Shown here: positions 8,911 to 17,700 of the stretch, piece after piece
Layout of the letters: every line of letters starts with the position of its first letter
Position numbering within the stretch: the stretch's first letter is position 1
Source: Hyphococcus sp.
GTDB lineage: Bacteria; Pseudomonadota; Alphaproteobacteria; Caulobacterales; Parvularculaceae
Assembly (NCBI GenBank): GCA_021776415.1
Contig: JAJFFY010000045.1
Span: forward strand, 1-64,000
Direction: 5' to 3'
Length of the DNA: 64,000 nt
Position numbers and translations under genes: made by a program
Notes under the pieces: model-generated
The model's input: only the letters and a program-made list of their open reading frames with translations
What the model was told of the DNA's origin: nothing
The model's database searches: none

Positions 8911-10875
8911 ATGGGCGCCCAGGCAGTTCGACTCTCTAATGTCGACATTGATAAAGCCCTTGAAAACAAGGACTTCGAAGTCCGTTTTCAGCCGATCTTT
9001 GACCTCGGCAATGGCGCCCTTGCGCGCATGGAAGCCTTTGTGCGCTGGCGCCACCCATCTCTTGGCGTGCTCCCACCGGGGGCGTTTATCTCGTTTTTCG
9101 AAACCCAGGGCCGGATGAGCGAGTTGACCCGTTATGTGCTTGCCGAAGCGCTTGACGGCTATCTCGGCTGGCGCGGGGCGTTCGAGCCGGGGTTTTCGAT
9201 CAATCTCGCCCTCACCGACATCTCCGATGACGCCTTTGCAAGGCATTTCAAAAAAATCCTCCGCGACAGGGATTTTCCGGCTGACCTGGTCACGCTCGAA
9301 TGCCCAATGCCTCTGGTGGATGTCGATATGGAAGCGGCGGCGGAGAATTTCGCGTCGCTGCGCGAATGCGGCGCTCGCCTTGCGATTGAAGTGCGCGGCC
9401 GAGCGAATGATTTTCTACGCAATATCGACCCGTTTCCATTTGATGAAATCAAAACCGGCGGCGCATCAATCCTGCGCTTTGCACGCACGGTTCGCGGGCC
9501 CGGCCTCAGCGCAATTTCCGACCTTCTCGACATTGCCAACAAGGCCAACGCCCTGATCACCGCTGTCGGCGTAGAAGACCAGGCATCGCTTGCGGCGCTG
9601 CGTGGTCTTGGATTTACCGCCGCGCAAGGCAATCACCTTGGTAAAGTCGGCATGCTCAGCGACTTCCGGCCTGGCCGCGTCAACGAAGTGCGCGAATTGC
9701 TCGGACTTACGGCTTTGTCAGCCGAGGATTTAACGGCGCTGTTCAGAACCGAGGCGCCGGCGCTGAAAACCGGCGATGCCGATGCAGCGGCAAGCGATGA
9801 CAGTGACGAAACCGGCACGCTGATTGAGCGCCTCCAGGCGCATACCGAAAAACAAGCTGAACGCGCGGCTTCTGCAACGACTGACGCCAGCGATGACATA
9901 CCCAAAGTCGACAGCCCCGCTCAGGATAAGATGACGCCGGCGCAACAAGTGTTGCGGGAAAAAGCAAAAGCCGTAGCGCTCGCCAAGCGCGCAAAAGCGC
10001 GCGAAATCCGCAAAGCTGCGGCGATCAAACGCGCAAAAGCCAAGGCCGCCAAAACGCAAACAGAAGCGGCGGAACAACCTACAGACCTGTCCGTTTCAGA
10101 TGCGCCCGATATCGCCTTGCCGCCAGGCGTGGCCCCGCGCGCACTGCAAGATCGCCTGGCGCAGGAATATACCGGCGACAGCAACTCCGCTGAAGATGAG
10201 CAAAGCGATGCACCGACAAGCGCATCAGCTGCGCCCGTTCAGGAAACCACAGACAACAACGATGTCGCACCCGAAACGCCAGAGCTGACCGTAGACGAAC
10301 AAATTGACGATCAGCCGGATGAGCTGCAATTCGACGCCTCTGCGGCGGCGGAAGAAACACCCACCGCCGATGAGCCGCCATTGGCTGTCGAAGATGATGA
10401 CGATAGCTCGGTCAGTTTGCACGTCGATGCTCCGGGCGCGCATTTCCGTCCTGTCACCCGTGTCAGCAGCGATGCACGCCTCACCCCTCTTCCACGCGCG
10501 CCCTCCGCCGCGCCGCCCGCAGGCCCAGGCGACACACTCAACGTCGTGCCGCCGGACTTACGCCAACAAGACACGGAACTATTCTCGTTTGAAGAACCGC
10601 TTTCTTTTGAAGAGCAGCCCGCCGCCTTAGAAGACAGCTCGCTTCCGCCCGAGCCGAGTGAGCCGCCGTCAGACACAATCGTTCAGGGCCATTTACAAGA
10701 AGAGCACACGCTCGATGAGACGCCGGTGCGAAAACCAAGGCGCGCGAACCCACTAAGCCGCAGATACAAACTCATGCCGACCCACTTCTGGCCAAAACCC
10801 TGGAAGCGGCGCTATGTGCGTTGGCAAAAACAGCGCTCGGCGCCCGCAGCCCCTCAAGCAGAAGCGGCGGAATAG
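8911..10875 (+). CDS. Degenerate EAL-domain protein with a long low-complexity tail
   Basis: Residues about 10-255 of 654 align with the EAL fold (FQPIFDL, EAFVRWRHP, GVLPPGAFI, VGVEDQASL, GFTAAQGNHLGK). EAL enzymes hydrolyse cyclic di-GMP. Here the catalytic set is broken: EAF replaces EAL, LECPMP replaces the ELTES-type motif, and EVRGRAND stands where DDFGTG is expected. The domain is therefore probably a binding or scaffold module. The remainder is an Ala/Lys-rich helical stretch (KRAKAREIRKAAAIKRAKAK, about 358-388), a long acidic Pro/Ala region, and a basic tryptophan-rich C-terminus (FWPKPWKRRYVRW). The ATG at 8911 has GGAGGAAC 6-13 bases upstream. No transmembrane segment is seen. It is convergent with the gene at 10885. 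Confidence 0.75.
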   Translation: MGAQAVRLSNVDIDKALENKDFEVRFQPIFDLGNGALARMEAFVRWRHPSLGVLPPGAFISFFETQGRMSELTRYVLAEALDGYLGWRGAFEPGFSINLALTDISDDAFARHFKKILRDRDFPADLVTLECPMPLVDVDMEAAAENFASLRECGARLAIEVRGRANDFLRNIDPFPFDEIKTGGASILRFARTVRGPGLSAISDLLDIANKANALITAVGVEDQASLAALRGLGFTAAQGNHLGKVGMLSDFRPGRVNEVRELLGLTALSAEDLTALFRTEAPALKTGDADAAASDDSDETGTLIERLQAHTEKQAERAASATTDASDDIPKVDSPAQDKMTPAQQVLREKAKAVALAKRAKAREIRKAAAIKRAKAKAAKTQTEAAEQPTDLSVSDAPDIALPPGVAPRALQDRLAQEYTGDSNSAEDEQSDAPTSASAAPVQETTDNNDVAPETPELTVDEQIDDQPDELQFDASAAAEETPTADEPPLAVEDDDDSSVSLHVDAPGAHFRPVTRVSSDARLTPLPRAPSAAPPAGPGDTLNVVPPDLRQQDTELFSFEEPLSFEEQPAALEDSSLPPEPSEPPSDTIVQGHLQEEHTLDETPVRKPRRANPLSRRYKLMPTHFWPKPWKRRYVRWQKQRSAPAAPQAEAAE

Positions 10876-10884
10876 GCGCGGCGC

Positions 10885-11151
10885 TTACTCTAGCTCGATT
10901 TCATTGAGAGCGGCTGCGTCTTCAAAACAGCCGAGGCAGACTATGCCGATATTGTCAGGCCCAAGCGCGTCGAAGGCTTCCTGAGAGAGGTTGTTGCACG
11001 TATTGCAGACGGCATCCCAAACGCCACCCTCCCCGCGCGACCACCAAAAGCCTTTCGCCTCGCCAGTTTTCATGGATTCAATAATATGCACACAGACAAA
11101 TGTCTGAGGCTGTTCGCCATGAGTGCCGCAGGTGACGGAGGGGATTTTCAT
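10885..11151 (-). CDS. Small conserved CxxC protein, function unknown
   Basis: This 88-residue protein has cysteine and histidine pairs spaced like a zinc-ribbon: C8 and H11 in TCGTHGE, CNTCNN near residue 50 and CLGCFED near residue 73. The order TCxTHG, then VCxHI, then GFWWSR, then the two CxxC knuckles recurs in uncharacterised alphaproteobacterial proteins. Its ATG overlaps the stop of the upstream TonB-like gene (ATGA), so the two are translationally coupled. It is the last gene of the minus-strand nuo run. Metal binding is inferred from the cysteines only. Confidence 0.7.
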   Translation of the reverse strand: MKIPSVTCGTHGEQPQTFVCVHIIESMKTGEAKGFWWSRGEGGVWDAVCNTCNNLSQEAFDALGPDNIGIVCLGCFEDAAALNEIELE

Positions 11152-11963
11152 TGCCTAACAAGCTGGAAAGTGACTACTGTCGAAAGGTCGACCCAGCGCG
11201 TTTCTGATTTCATATATCGCCAAGCGGCGACGGATCTGGCGGCGTTCCGTGCAAAGCACTTATTAGTAGCGGCGGGAACCCGGATATTTTCTATGCGGCC
11301 GTCCGGTGCAACATCGTAATGAACAAGGACGCCTTCCCAGGGGGCAGCCCGGCTTTGGCAGCGGTCCGGATATTTCGGCGGGCATTGCTTGAGAGTTTGT
11401 GGAGATAGTCCAATCCTCGAGCGCCAATTATGGTTCGGCGAGTTATTTTTTTGCCATCTACAACGCACTTCATTCTTGAACTCAAAATTCAATGGCTCAT
11501 CAAATAGTTCCCAGTTTCTTGAATCAAATTCAAACCGCACCGTTCGCGAAAGATTGCTTCCGCCATTCGGTGAAGCCTCAAATTCTGAAAGCAGGATCGA
11601 AAGCGCTGCATTGTTGTCCAGACACGCATTTGTCGTTGACACTAGCCGAACGTTTTGTGATCTACCGGTCGGATCGACATCGAACACAAGAGTCGCTTTT
11701 TCATCTCGAAAAGGAACGATAAGGCAAGTGGGTCTAAAAACCGGTCGACAGGTCATCGTTGCGGCTGGCGAAACATATCCGTCTTTTTCGTCAACAAAGA
11801 GATCGCCGAGCACTCGCAGTTCGTCCGGGCAGGTTTGGTTAACTGTGTCACCAAATCGCTGTGGCGGATCATAGACAACTTTCTGCGCTTGCGCTGTTGA
11901 ATAACCCAACGGATTCAACGCGACGAAACCAGCCGCCAATATGCTTAACGCACGATACGGCAC
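11148..11963 (-). CDS. Exported protein with two TonB C-terminal-like domains
   Basis: A signal peptide (about 26 residues, ending STAQA) is followed by two copies of a TonB-C-like module. The first (about 80-150) contains ATLVFDVDPTGRSQNVRLVST; the second (about 200-268) contains GVLVHYDVAPDGRIENIRV and AVAAWRY-like sequence. It lacks the N-terminal anchor and proline-rich linker of a real TonB, so it is unlikely to energise transporters and is better seen as a periplasmic TonB-C family protein. It starts with GTG overlapping the nuoD stop by one base (TAGTG), showing tight coupling to the nuo genes; why it is co-expressed with complex I is unclear. Confidence 0.7.
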   Translation of the reverse strand: MPYRALSILAAGFVALNPLGYSTAQAQKVVYDPPQRFGDTVNQTCPDELRVLGDLFVDEKDGYVSPAATMTCRPVFRPTCLIVPFRDEKATLVFDVDPTGRSQNVRLVSTTNACLDNNAALSILLSEFEASPNGGSNLSRTVRFEFDSRNWELFDEPLNFEFKNEVRCRWQKNNSPNHNWRSRIGLSPQTLKQCPPKYPDRCQSRAAPWEGVLVHYDVAPDGRIENIRVPAATNKCFARNAARSVAAWRYMKSETRWVDLSTVVTFQLVRQ

Positions 11964-13183
11964 TACCGATCTATCTCGCCAAACACCACGTCGAGCGAAC
12001 CAATGATCGCCGAGACATCCGCCAGCATGTGGCCGCGGCTCATCCAGTCCATGGCTTGAAGATGCGGGAAGCCGGGCGCGCGAATTTTGCAGCGATAGGG
12101 TTTGTTGGCGCCGTCGCTGACCAGATAAACGCCAAACTCGCCCTTCGGCGCTTCGACCGCAGAGTAGATCTCGCCTTCCGGCACATGAAAGCCTTCGGTG
12201 TAGAGCTTGAAGTGATGGATCAGCGATTCCATGTCGCCTTTCATGTCGCCGCGCTTGGGCGGGGCGACCTTGCCGTCGGTTGTCATCACCGGACCGGGCG
12301 TGGCTCTGATTTTCTCGATCGCCTGCTTCATGATCGAGATCGACTGGGTCATCTCCTCCATGCGGCAGAGATAGCGATCATAGCAATCGCCATTTTTACC
12401 GATCGGGATCTGGAAATCATATTCGGCGTAGGATTCGTAAGGCTGAGCGCGGCGCAAATCCCATTGAACGCCGGAACCTCTGACCATCACCCCGGAGAAT
12501 CCCCGAGCGAACGCCTCTTCCTTGCTGACAACGCCAATATCGACGTTGCGCTGCTTGAAGATACGGTTGTCGGTAATCAGCGTTTCAATATCCGCCATCT
12601 TCTGCGGGAACTGCTCGCACCAGGCTTCCAAATCATCGATCAGCGCATCGGGCAGGTCCTGATGGACGCCGCCGACGCGGAAATACGCCGCGTGCATACG
12701 CGATCCGCTGGCGCGTTCATAAAACACCATCAGCTTTTCGCGCTCTTCAAAGCCCCATAGCGGCGGCGTTAGCGCACCGACATCCATCGCCTGGGTCGTC
12801 ACGTTCAAAATATGCGAAAGGATGCGGCCGATCTCGCAGAACAGAACCCGGATATGCTGCGCACGTTTGGGAACCTCAATGCCGAGCAGCTTTTCCGCCG
12901 CGAGGCAAAACGCATGTTCCTGGTTCATAGGCGCGACATAATCCAGCCGGTCGAAATACGGGATCGCCTGTAGATACGTCTTGTGCTCAATCAGCTTTTC
13001 GGTGCCGCGATGGAGCAGCCCGATATGCGGATCGACACGCTCTACTACCTCGCCGTCAAGCTCCAGCACGAGGCGCAACACGCCGTGCGCGGCGGGATGT
13101 TGCGGGCCGAAATTGATCGTAAAGTTGCGCGGGCTCGACGCGTCAGAAGTTGAATCTTCGGGGATGTTGTGTCCGTCAGCCAT
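11963..13183 (-). CDS. nuoD: NADH-quinone oxidoreductase subunit D
   Basis: This is the 49-kDa subunit of respiratory complex I, which with NuoB forms the quinone-binding pocket on the cytoplasmic side. Signature blocks are [15 protein letters not shown] (near residue 30), [48 protein letters not shown] and the C-terminal [19 protein letters not shown]. At 406 residues it is the normal stand-alone form, not fused to NuoC. It starts two bases after the GFA gene and runs into the TonB-like gene. No nuoE follows, so the remaining complex I genes are elsewhere. Confidence 0.97.
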   Translation of the reverse strand: MADGHNIPEDSTSDASSPRNFTINFGPQHPAAHGVLRLVLELDGEVVERVDPHIGLLHRGTEKLIEHKTYLQAIPYFDRLDYVAPMNQEHAFCLAAEKLLGIEVPKRAQHIRVLFCEIGRILSHILNVTTQAMDVGALTPPLWGFEEREKLMVFYERASGSRMHAAYFRVGGVHQDLPDALIDDLEAWCEQFPQKMADIETLITDNRIFKQRNVDIGVVSKEEAFARGFSGVMVRGSGVQWDLRRAQPYESYAEYDFQIPIGKNGDCYDRYLCRMEEMTQSISIMKQAIEKIRATPGPVMTTDGKVAPPKRGDMKGDMESLIHHFKLYTEGFHVPEGEIYSAVEAPKGEFGVYLVSDGANKPYRCKIRAPGFPHLQAMDWMSRGHMLADVSAIIGSLDVVFGEIDR

Positions 13184-13185
13184 TG

Positions 13186-13608
13186 TCAGTCTTTCTGGGC
13201 ATTAGCAAACATTTCAAAAACCTGCGCACCGGTCATTTGCTGAGTCTTTTCGGAAAACGAATAGTAGCCGGGCTTTTCATCGATAAAGACCTCGTGGTCG
13301 AGACGTAACTCACCGACATCATCGAATGCGTTGATGGAAACGATATTGGATTTGCGATCTTTGGTGCGCCAGAAAATTGGCGAACCGCAGGTTTTGCAAA
13401 AGCCTCGCTCAGCCCAATCGGAAGAGTTATAAATACCGAGCGCGCTTTCGCTTTCAATTTTCAGGGTATCGCCACAATCAATCGCAAAATATGACCCTGC
13501 CGTACCACGCCGACAAGTAGAGCAATGACAAACCCCGACATCGCCGTTTTTAGGCGCGGCGGTGAATTTAACGGCGCCGCAAAGGCATTGGCCTGATTTT
13601 GCAGTCAT
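13186..13608 (-). CDS. GFA/CENP-V family zinc protein
   Basis: This 140-residue protein has the cysteine pattern of the glutathione-dependent formaldehyde-activating (GFA) family: CLCGAV near residue 8, CHCSTCRR near 27 and CKTCGSPI near 71. These residues bind two zinc ions in characterised members. Some GFA proteins promote S-hydroxymethylglutathione formation, but most are uncharacterised and function cannot be assigned here. It is inserted between nuoC and nuoD with gaps of 6 and 2 bases, so it is certainly co-transcribed with complex I genes. Such insertions in nuo operons are known in alphaproteobacteria. Confidence 0.87.
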   Translation of the reverse strand: MTAKSGQCLCGAVKFTAAPKNGDVGVCHCSTCRRGTAGSYFAIDCGDTLKIESESALGIYNSSDWAERGFCKTCGSPIFWRTKDRKSNIVSINAFDDVGELRLDHEVFIDEKPGYYSFSEKTQQMTGAQVFEMFANAQKD

Positions 13609-13614
13609 CGCAAA

Positions 13615-14226
13615 TTACTCCTTGCCCGCTTCCGCTTTCTCATCGCCGGGCAACACATATTGCGCGCCTTCCCATGGCGAGAGATAATCGAAATTGCGGT
13701 ATTCCTGCACCAGCTTCACGGGCTCATAGACGACGCGCTTTTTCTCGTCGTCATAGCGCACTTCCACATGCCCGGTGAGCGGGAAGTCCTTGCGCAGCGG
13801 ATACCCCTCAAACCCATAATCGGTCAGGATACGGCGCATATCCGGGTGGCCGGAAAAGACGATGCCATACATGTCGAAGGCCTCGCGCTCAAACCAATCG
13901 GCACAAGGGAAGACGCGGGTAATCGACGGGATCGTATCGCCCTCGCCGACCCGCGCCTTGACGCGGATGCGGGTATTGTTGTGCATAGACAGCAAATGAA
14001 AAACCACATCGAAACGTTTGGCGCGGTTGGGGTAGTCAACGCCGCAAAGATCAATCAACACAAGGAATTTCGCCAGCGGATCATCGCGCAGGAATTGCAT
14101 CACCGAAACAATCCGGTCAGCGCGCACGCGCACCGTCAGCTCGCCATGATCCACATGCCAGTCACGAACATCACTGTCGATGGAAGCGGCGATATGCGCG
14201 CCTAGTTCTTTGAGTTCTTCGTTCAC
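13615..14226 (-). CDS. nuoC: NADH-quinone oxidoreductase subunit C
   Basis: This is the 30-kDa subunit of complex I, part of the peripheral arm. The family signature ERE(A/V)FDMYGI is present as [20 protein letters not shown], followed by [20 protein letters not shown] and the tail [13 protein letters not shown]. At 203 residues it is a normal stand-alone NuoC. It starts with a GTG that overlaps the stop of the upstream 74-aa gene (GTGA), so translation is coupled to that small membrane protein. The downstream GFA gene begins after 6 bases. Confidence 0.97.
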   Translation of the reverse strand: MNEELKELGAHIAASIDSDVRDWHVDHGELTVRVRADRIVSVMQFLRDDPLAKFLVLIDLCGVDYPNRAKRFDVVFHLLSMHNNTRIRVKARVGEGDTIPSITRVFPCADWFEREAFDMYGIVFSGHPDMRRILTDYGFEGYPLRKDFPLTGHVEVRYDDEKKRVVYEPVKLVQEYRNFDYLSPWEGAQYVLPGDEKAEAGKE

Positions 14227-14447
14227 TTTTTATTCAATTCTCTTTTGAGATGCCAATTAGTGCGTTCATGAAAATAGGTCATGGCAAAAGACCAAAATAT
14301 AAACCAAAAACCTGCGTGTTCTCTCCAGCCGGTTAGGTCAGGAAACAATAGCTCTCGCAGAACAAACGAAAGTGCAACTAGCAACCCCAACGCCAACGCA
14401 TCAAACCATTTCGTTGAATAAGTACGGCTAACGAATGGAACATACAT
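14223..14447 (-). CDS. Small membrane protein inserted between nuoB and nuoC
   Basis: This 74-residue protein has two predicted membrane helices (about 15-35, [18 protein letters not shown], and about 43-60, [16 protein letters not shown]), then a basic tail ([11 protein letters not shown]). I do not recognise a family. Its stop overlaps the nuoC start and it begins three bases after nuoB, so it is expressed with complex I. That position is compatible with an assembly or accessory role, but nothing in the sequence shows it. The reading frame is supported by position and hydrophobicity rather than by homology. Confidence 0.65.
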   Translation of the reverse strand: MYVPFVSRTYSTKWFDALALGLLVALSFVLRELLFPDLTGWREHAGFWFIFWSFAMTYFHERTNWHLKRELNKK

Positions 14448-14450
14448 AGC

Positions 14451-15029
14451 CTACCTCACAATCGACCCTTCACGGCGGATCTTCTTCTGCAATTGCAAAA
14501 TCCCATAGACCAGCGCCTCCGCCGTCGGCGGGCAGCCCGGGACATAGATATCGACCGGCACGACCCGGTCGCAACCGCGCACTACTGCATAGGAATAATG
14601 ATAATAGCCGCCGCCATTGGCACATGAACCCATGGATATGACATAGCGCGGGTTCGGCATCTGATCGAAAACCTTGCGCAGCGCCGGGGCCATTTTGTTG
14701 GTCAGCGTGCCGGCGACGATCATCACGTCAGACTGGCGCGGGGACGCGCGCGGCGCGAAGCCGAAACGCTCCACATCATAGCGCGGCATCGACGCCTGCA
14801 TCATCTCAACGGCGCAGCACGCAAGACCAAAAGTCATCCACATCAGCGAGCCGGTGCGCGCCCAGTTGATCACCGCATCAGCCGGCGCGGTGAGGAAACC
14901 ACGGTCGGCGAGTTGGTCTGACAATTCGTTGAAAAACGGATCTTTGTCCGACGGGTTATATCCCGGCGATCCGACGCGCGCCGCAGAGCCATAGGCAAGC
15001 GCAGACAATGCTTTTTCGTCTACCGCCAT
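14451..15029 (-). CDS. nuoB: NADH-quinone oxidoreductase subunit B
   Basis: This complex I subunit holds the terminal [4Fe-4S] cluster N2 that passes electrons to quinone. The ligands are visible: the CC pair in [11 protein letters not shown] (C71, C72), C136 in [11 protein letters not shown] and C166 in [12 protein letters not shown]. The ATG at 15029 (MAVDEKAL) is chosen because GGGAG lies upstream of it and it overlaps the nuoA stop by only ten bases; an ATG at 15050 would overlap nuoA more deeply. Confidence 0.97.
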   Translation of the reverse strand: MAVDEKALSALAYGSAARVGSPGYNPSDKDPFFNELSDQLADRGFLTAPADAVINWARTGSLMWMTFGLACCAVEMMQASMPRYDVERFGFAPRASPRQSDVMIVAGTLTNKMAPALRKVFDQMPNPRYVISMGSCANGGGYYHYSYAVVRGCDRVVPVDIYVPGCPPTAEALVYGILQLQKKIRREGSIVR

Positions 15030-15415
15030 TCCAGCGCTCCCTTTTTCCATTCATAAAGAAAGCCGATCGCGAAGACGGCGATGAAAACGAACATCGACCA
15101 GAAGGCAAAAATCTGGAAGTCGCGGGTCGCGCCAAGTTCCGGATTGAACAGCGTCACCGCCCAGGGGAATAAAAACGCGACATCGAGATCGACGATGATG
15201 AACAAGATCGCGACGATATAGAACTGCACGTCGAATTTCATCCGGGCGTCGTCAAAGGCGTTAAAGCCGCATTCATAGGTCGAGAGCTTTTCCGGGTCCG
15301 GGTCCGACGGCGCAATGATCGCCGGCGCGATTAGAAAGCCGAGCGCCAGCACCATAGCAATGCCGAAGAAGACCACGATGGGCAGATAATTAAGTAGAAA
15401 ATCGGCTGTCGCCAC
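15020..15415 (-). CDS. nuoA: NADH-quinone oxidoreductase subunit A
   Basis: This is a small membrane subunit of complex I. There are three predicted helices (about 10-33, 75-98 and 102-122). Between them lies the conserved loop [20 protein letters not shown], whose ECG(F/V) and R-F-D/Y-V motif identifies NuoA. The length (131 aa) is typical. It is the first gene of the minus-strand nuo run, so the operon promoter should lie in the 150 bases upstream (15416-15563), before the convergent-side cytochrome gene end. Confidence 0.96.
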   Translation of the reverse strand: MATADFLLNYLPIVVFFGIAMVLALGFLIAPAIIAPSDPDPEKLSTYECGFNAFDDARMKFDVQFYIVAILFIIVDLDVAFLFPWAVTLFNPELGATRDFQIFAFWSMFVFIAVFAIGFLYEWKKGALEWR

Positions 15416-15563
15416 GGCGGGGCACTCCTATCTCAAGCGAGATTGTCAGGCGGTAGAGATTCGCCCGTTGATCTTGCCGGAAACTAGAAAGCTGCGCACC
15501 AGAACGCAACGCCCAACCGCTCGCCTGGGGCCTAAAACCGCAGTTTCTTCGCCTCAAATGGGG

Positions 15564-16112
15564 TTATTGCGGCGCCTCTTCGTCAGGCTGGTCGGGATCG
15601 TCAAACTCATCGCCCTCCCGGCCGGTTTTCAAGAACCCGTCCCAGTCCTCGATTTCCCAGAATTGCTCATCGAGAAGCCCGTTTTTGATGGTCTCGGGCA
15701 GATCGTTGATGGTGAGAGTTTTTTGTTGCTCGCGATCAGCGGCAAAGGCCGCAAGATCGCCGATCTCGTCAGCGGTGAGGAGGATCGAATAGCCAAGCTC
15801 CACCGATTGAAGCTCGATCATCGCCGGCGCGCCGCGCCACATGCGTGCGGCAAATTCCAGCGGATCAACCGCCGCCACGCCAATTTCAGCATCAAGCGCC
15901 GGCGCCGCTTTCCCGCCAACGCCGTTCACGGCGTGGCAAATCACGCAGCCCTTATCGACAAAAAGCGCCCGCCCATTTTCCGAATCAATCTGGCGCGAGA
16001 CGGTCTCTTGGTTTTGTGATTTTTCTGCACTCGCCGATCGCCCGGGGTCGGTGGCTTGCCCGCAGCCGACAAGCATGATCGAGGCGATCACGGTGACGCT
16101 CAATATACGCAT
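15564..16112 (-). CDS. Lipoprotein cytochrome c
   Basis: A short signal MRILSVTVIASIMLVGC ends in a lipobox (LVGC), predicting lipid anchoring in the envelope. A single haem-binding motif CVICH lies near residue 56, within GRALFVDKGCVICHAVNGVGG, a form common in class I c-type cytochromes. Methionines in ARMWRGAPAMIEL are candidates for the axial ligand. The tail is strongly acidic (EGDEFDDPDQPDEE). The ATG at 16112 is chosen because GGGAGG lies 6 bases upstream; two earlier ATGs touch purine-rich sequence directly. It lies upstream of nuoA on the same strand but is probably separately transcribed. The electron partner is unknown. Confidence 0.85.
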   Translation of the reverse strand: MRILSVTVIASIMLVGCGQATDPGRSASAEKSQNQETVSRQIDSENGRALFVDKGCVICHAVNGVGGKAAPALDAEIGVAAVDPLEFAARMWRGAPAMIELQSVELGYSILLTADEIGDLAAFAADREQQKTLTINDLPETIKNGLLDEQFWEIEDWDGFLKTGREGDEFDDPDQPDEEAPQ

Positions 16113-16182
16113 TTCCATCCTCCCGAAAATCATCCTCCCCTTGTCGGCCTATTTCGCTTGACCGGCAAGCTTGGGGCGCCGC

Positions 16183-17673
16183 CTAGCTCAATTGCATCCA
16201 GATGCTTTTTAGCTCGGTATATTTATCAAGCGCATGCAGCGACTGGTCGCGCCCGAAACCGGATTGCTTGAAGCCGCCGAAGGGCGCGGTTATGTCCGAG
16301 CCGTTCCAGCAATTGACCCAGACATTGCCGGCGCGCAAGGCCCGCGCCGCCTTATGGGCTTTGTTGACATCGCTGGTCCACACCCCGGCGGCCAATCCAT
16401 ACATAGTGTCGTTGGCGATGCGTATGGCGTCATCGAAACTGTCAAACGCAATGGCGGAAATCACCGGACCGAAAATTTCCTCCTGAGCGATGGTCATTTG
16501 ATTGTCGACATTGTCAAACACCGTCGGCGCCACATAACAGCCGCCGGTATCTTCAAGCATCTGCCCGCCGCCGCAGACAAGCGTCGCGCCTTCGCTTCGG
16601 CCCTTTTCAATATAGCCGAGGACCGAACGCATCTGGGTCTCATCAACAATCGCGCCGAAGCGGGTATTGGGTTCGAGGGGATCGCCGGGTACGAGCTCTT
16701 TCGCCACCGCCGAGACCTTTTCGAGAAAGTCTTGCTTGATCTCCTGTTGAACCAGCAGCCGCGAGCCGGCTGTGCAAACCTGGCCCTGATCGTAAAACAC
16801 CGCCCACGCCGCCGCTTGCGCCGCTGCGTCGAAGTCCGGGCAGTCCGCCATCACGATCTGCGGGCTTTTGCCGCCGCATTCGAGGGCGACGCGTTTCATA
16901 TTGCTCTGCGCCGCATAGCCCATGATCAGCTTGCCAACAGCGGTGGAGCCGGTGAAGACAATGCCGTTAACATCTTCGTGCAGCGCCAGCGCCGCGCCGG
17001 CCGCTTCGCCGTCGCCGGGAACGACATTCAAAACGCCCTCAGGAATACCGGCTTCAGCGGCAAATTCCGCCGTCCGCAACATCGTCAGGCTCGCCTGCTC
17101 CGGCGGTTTCATGATGATAGAATTGCCAGTGGCCAGCGCCGGCGCAAATTTCCATGACGCCATCAAAAGCGGATAGTTCCACGGCGTCACAGCGGCGATG
17201 ACGCCCATGGGCTCGCGCACGATCATCGAGACGGCGTCGCGCGGCGACGGGCCGATCTCGTCATAAATTTTGTCGATCGCTTCGGCGTAATACTGGATCG
17301 TCTGGACCACTAGGCGGAGATCGACATAAGTCGTGTTGTAGATCGGCTTGCCCATATCAAGCGTTTCGAGGAGCGCTAATTCCTCTTTGTGCCGATCGAT
17401 ATTATCTGCGAAGGCGAGCATCACATCGCGACGATCGCGGGGCGCCATATCGCGCCAGACGCCTTTATCAAAACTTCGCCGCGCCGCTTCTACCGCCAGA
17501 TTAACGTCGCTCGCATCACAAGCGCTGATTTTCGTCACCACCGACCCGTCAATCGGGGTGATGCAGGGCATGGTGACGCCCGACACAGACGGCTGAAACT
17601 TTCCATCGATGAAAGCCTGGTTACGGATTGTGACTTTTGAAAGCGCTTGTTTTACATTCGCCGAAAAGCTCAC
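16183..17673 (-). CDS. NAD(P)-dependent aldehyde dehydrogenase
   Basis: A full-length ALDH superfamily enzyme (496 aa) that oxidises an aldehyde to the acid. The Rossmann motif FTGSTAVG is at about 240, the general base is E265 in ALECGGKSP and the nucleophile is C300 in DQGQVCTAGSR. The C-terminal block APFGGFKQSGFGRD is typical of betaine/aminobutyraldehyde-type members. It starts with GTG preceded by GGAGG. The class III aminotransferase ends 27 bases upstream on the same strand, so the pair probably degrades an omega-amino acid or a diamine: transamination to a semialdehyde, then oxidation. The substrate is not determined. Confidence 0.93.
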   Translation of the reverse strand: MSFSANVKQALSKVTIRNQAFIDGKFQPSVSGVTMPCITPIDGSVVTKISACDASDVNLAVEAARRSFDKGVWRDMAPRDRRDVMLAFADNIDRHKEELALLETLDMGKPIYNTTYVDLRLVVQTIQYYAEAIDKIYDEIGPSPRDAVSMIVREPMGVIAAVTPWNYPLLMASWKFAPALATGNSIIMKPPEQASLTMLRTAEFAAEAGIPEGVLNVVPGDGEAAGAALALHEDVNGIVFTGSTAVGKLIMGYAAQSNMKRVALECGGKSPQIVMADCPDFDAAAQAAAWAVFYDQGQVCTAGSRLLVQQEIKQDFLEKVSAVAKELVPGDPLEPNTRFGAIVDETQMRSVLGYIEKGRSEGATLVCGGGQMLEDTGGCYVAPTVFDNVDNQMTIAQEEIFGPVISAIAFDSFDDAIRIANDTMYGLAAGVWTSDVNKAHKAARALRAGNVWVNCWNGSDITAPFGGFKQSGFGRDQSLHALDKYTELKSIWMQLS

Positions 17674-17700
17674 TTGAGACCTCCACGTCTGGTAATGATG

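Noticed and set aside
11861-12760. 299-codon open frame on the plus strand
   Set aside because: It is antisense to nuoD and the start of the TonB-like gene, both strongly supported; the composition is that of a shadow frame.
13660-14205. 181-codon frame on the plus strand
   Set aside because: Antisense to nuoC.
15468-16019. 183-codon open frame on the plus strand
   Set aside because: It is antisense to the lipoprotein cytochrome c, which has a lipobox and CxxCH motif.
16234-17157. 307-codon open frame on the plus strand
   Set aside because: It lies wholly antisense to the aldehyde dehydrogenase, has an Arg/His/Ala-rich composition typical of a GC-rich shadow frame, and shows no domain.
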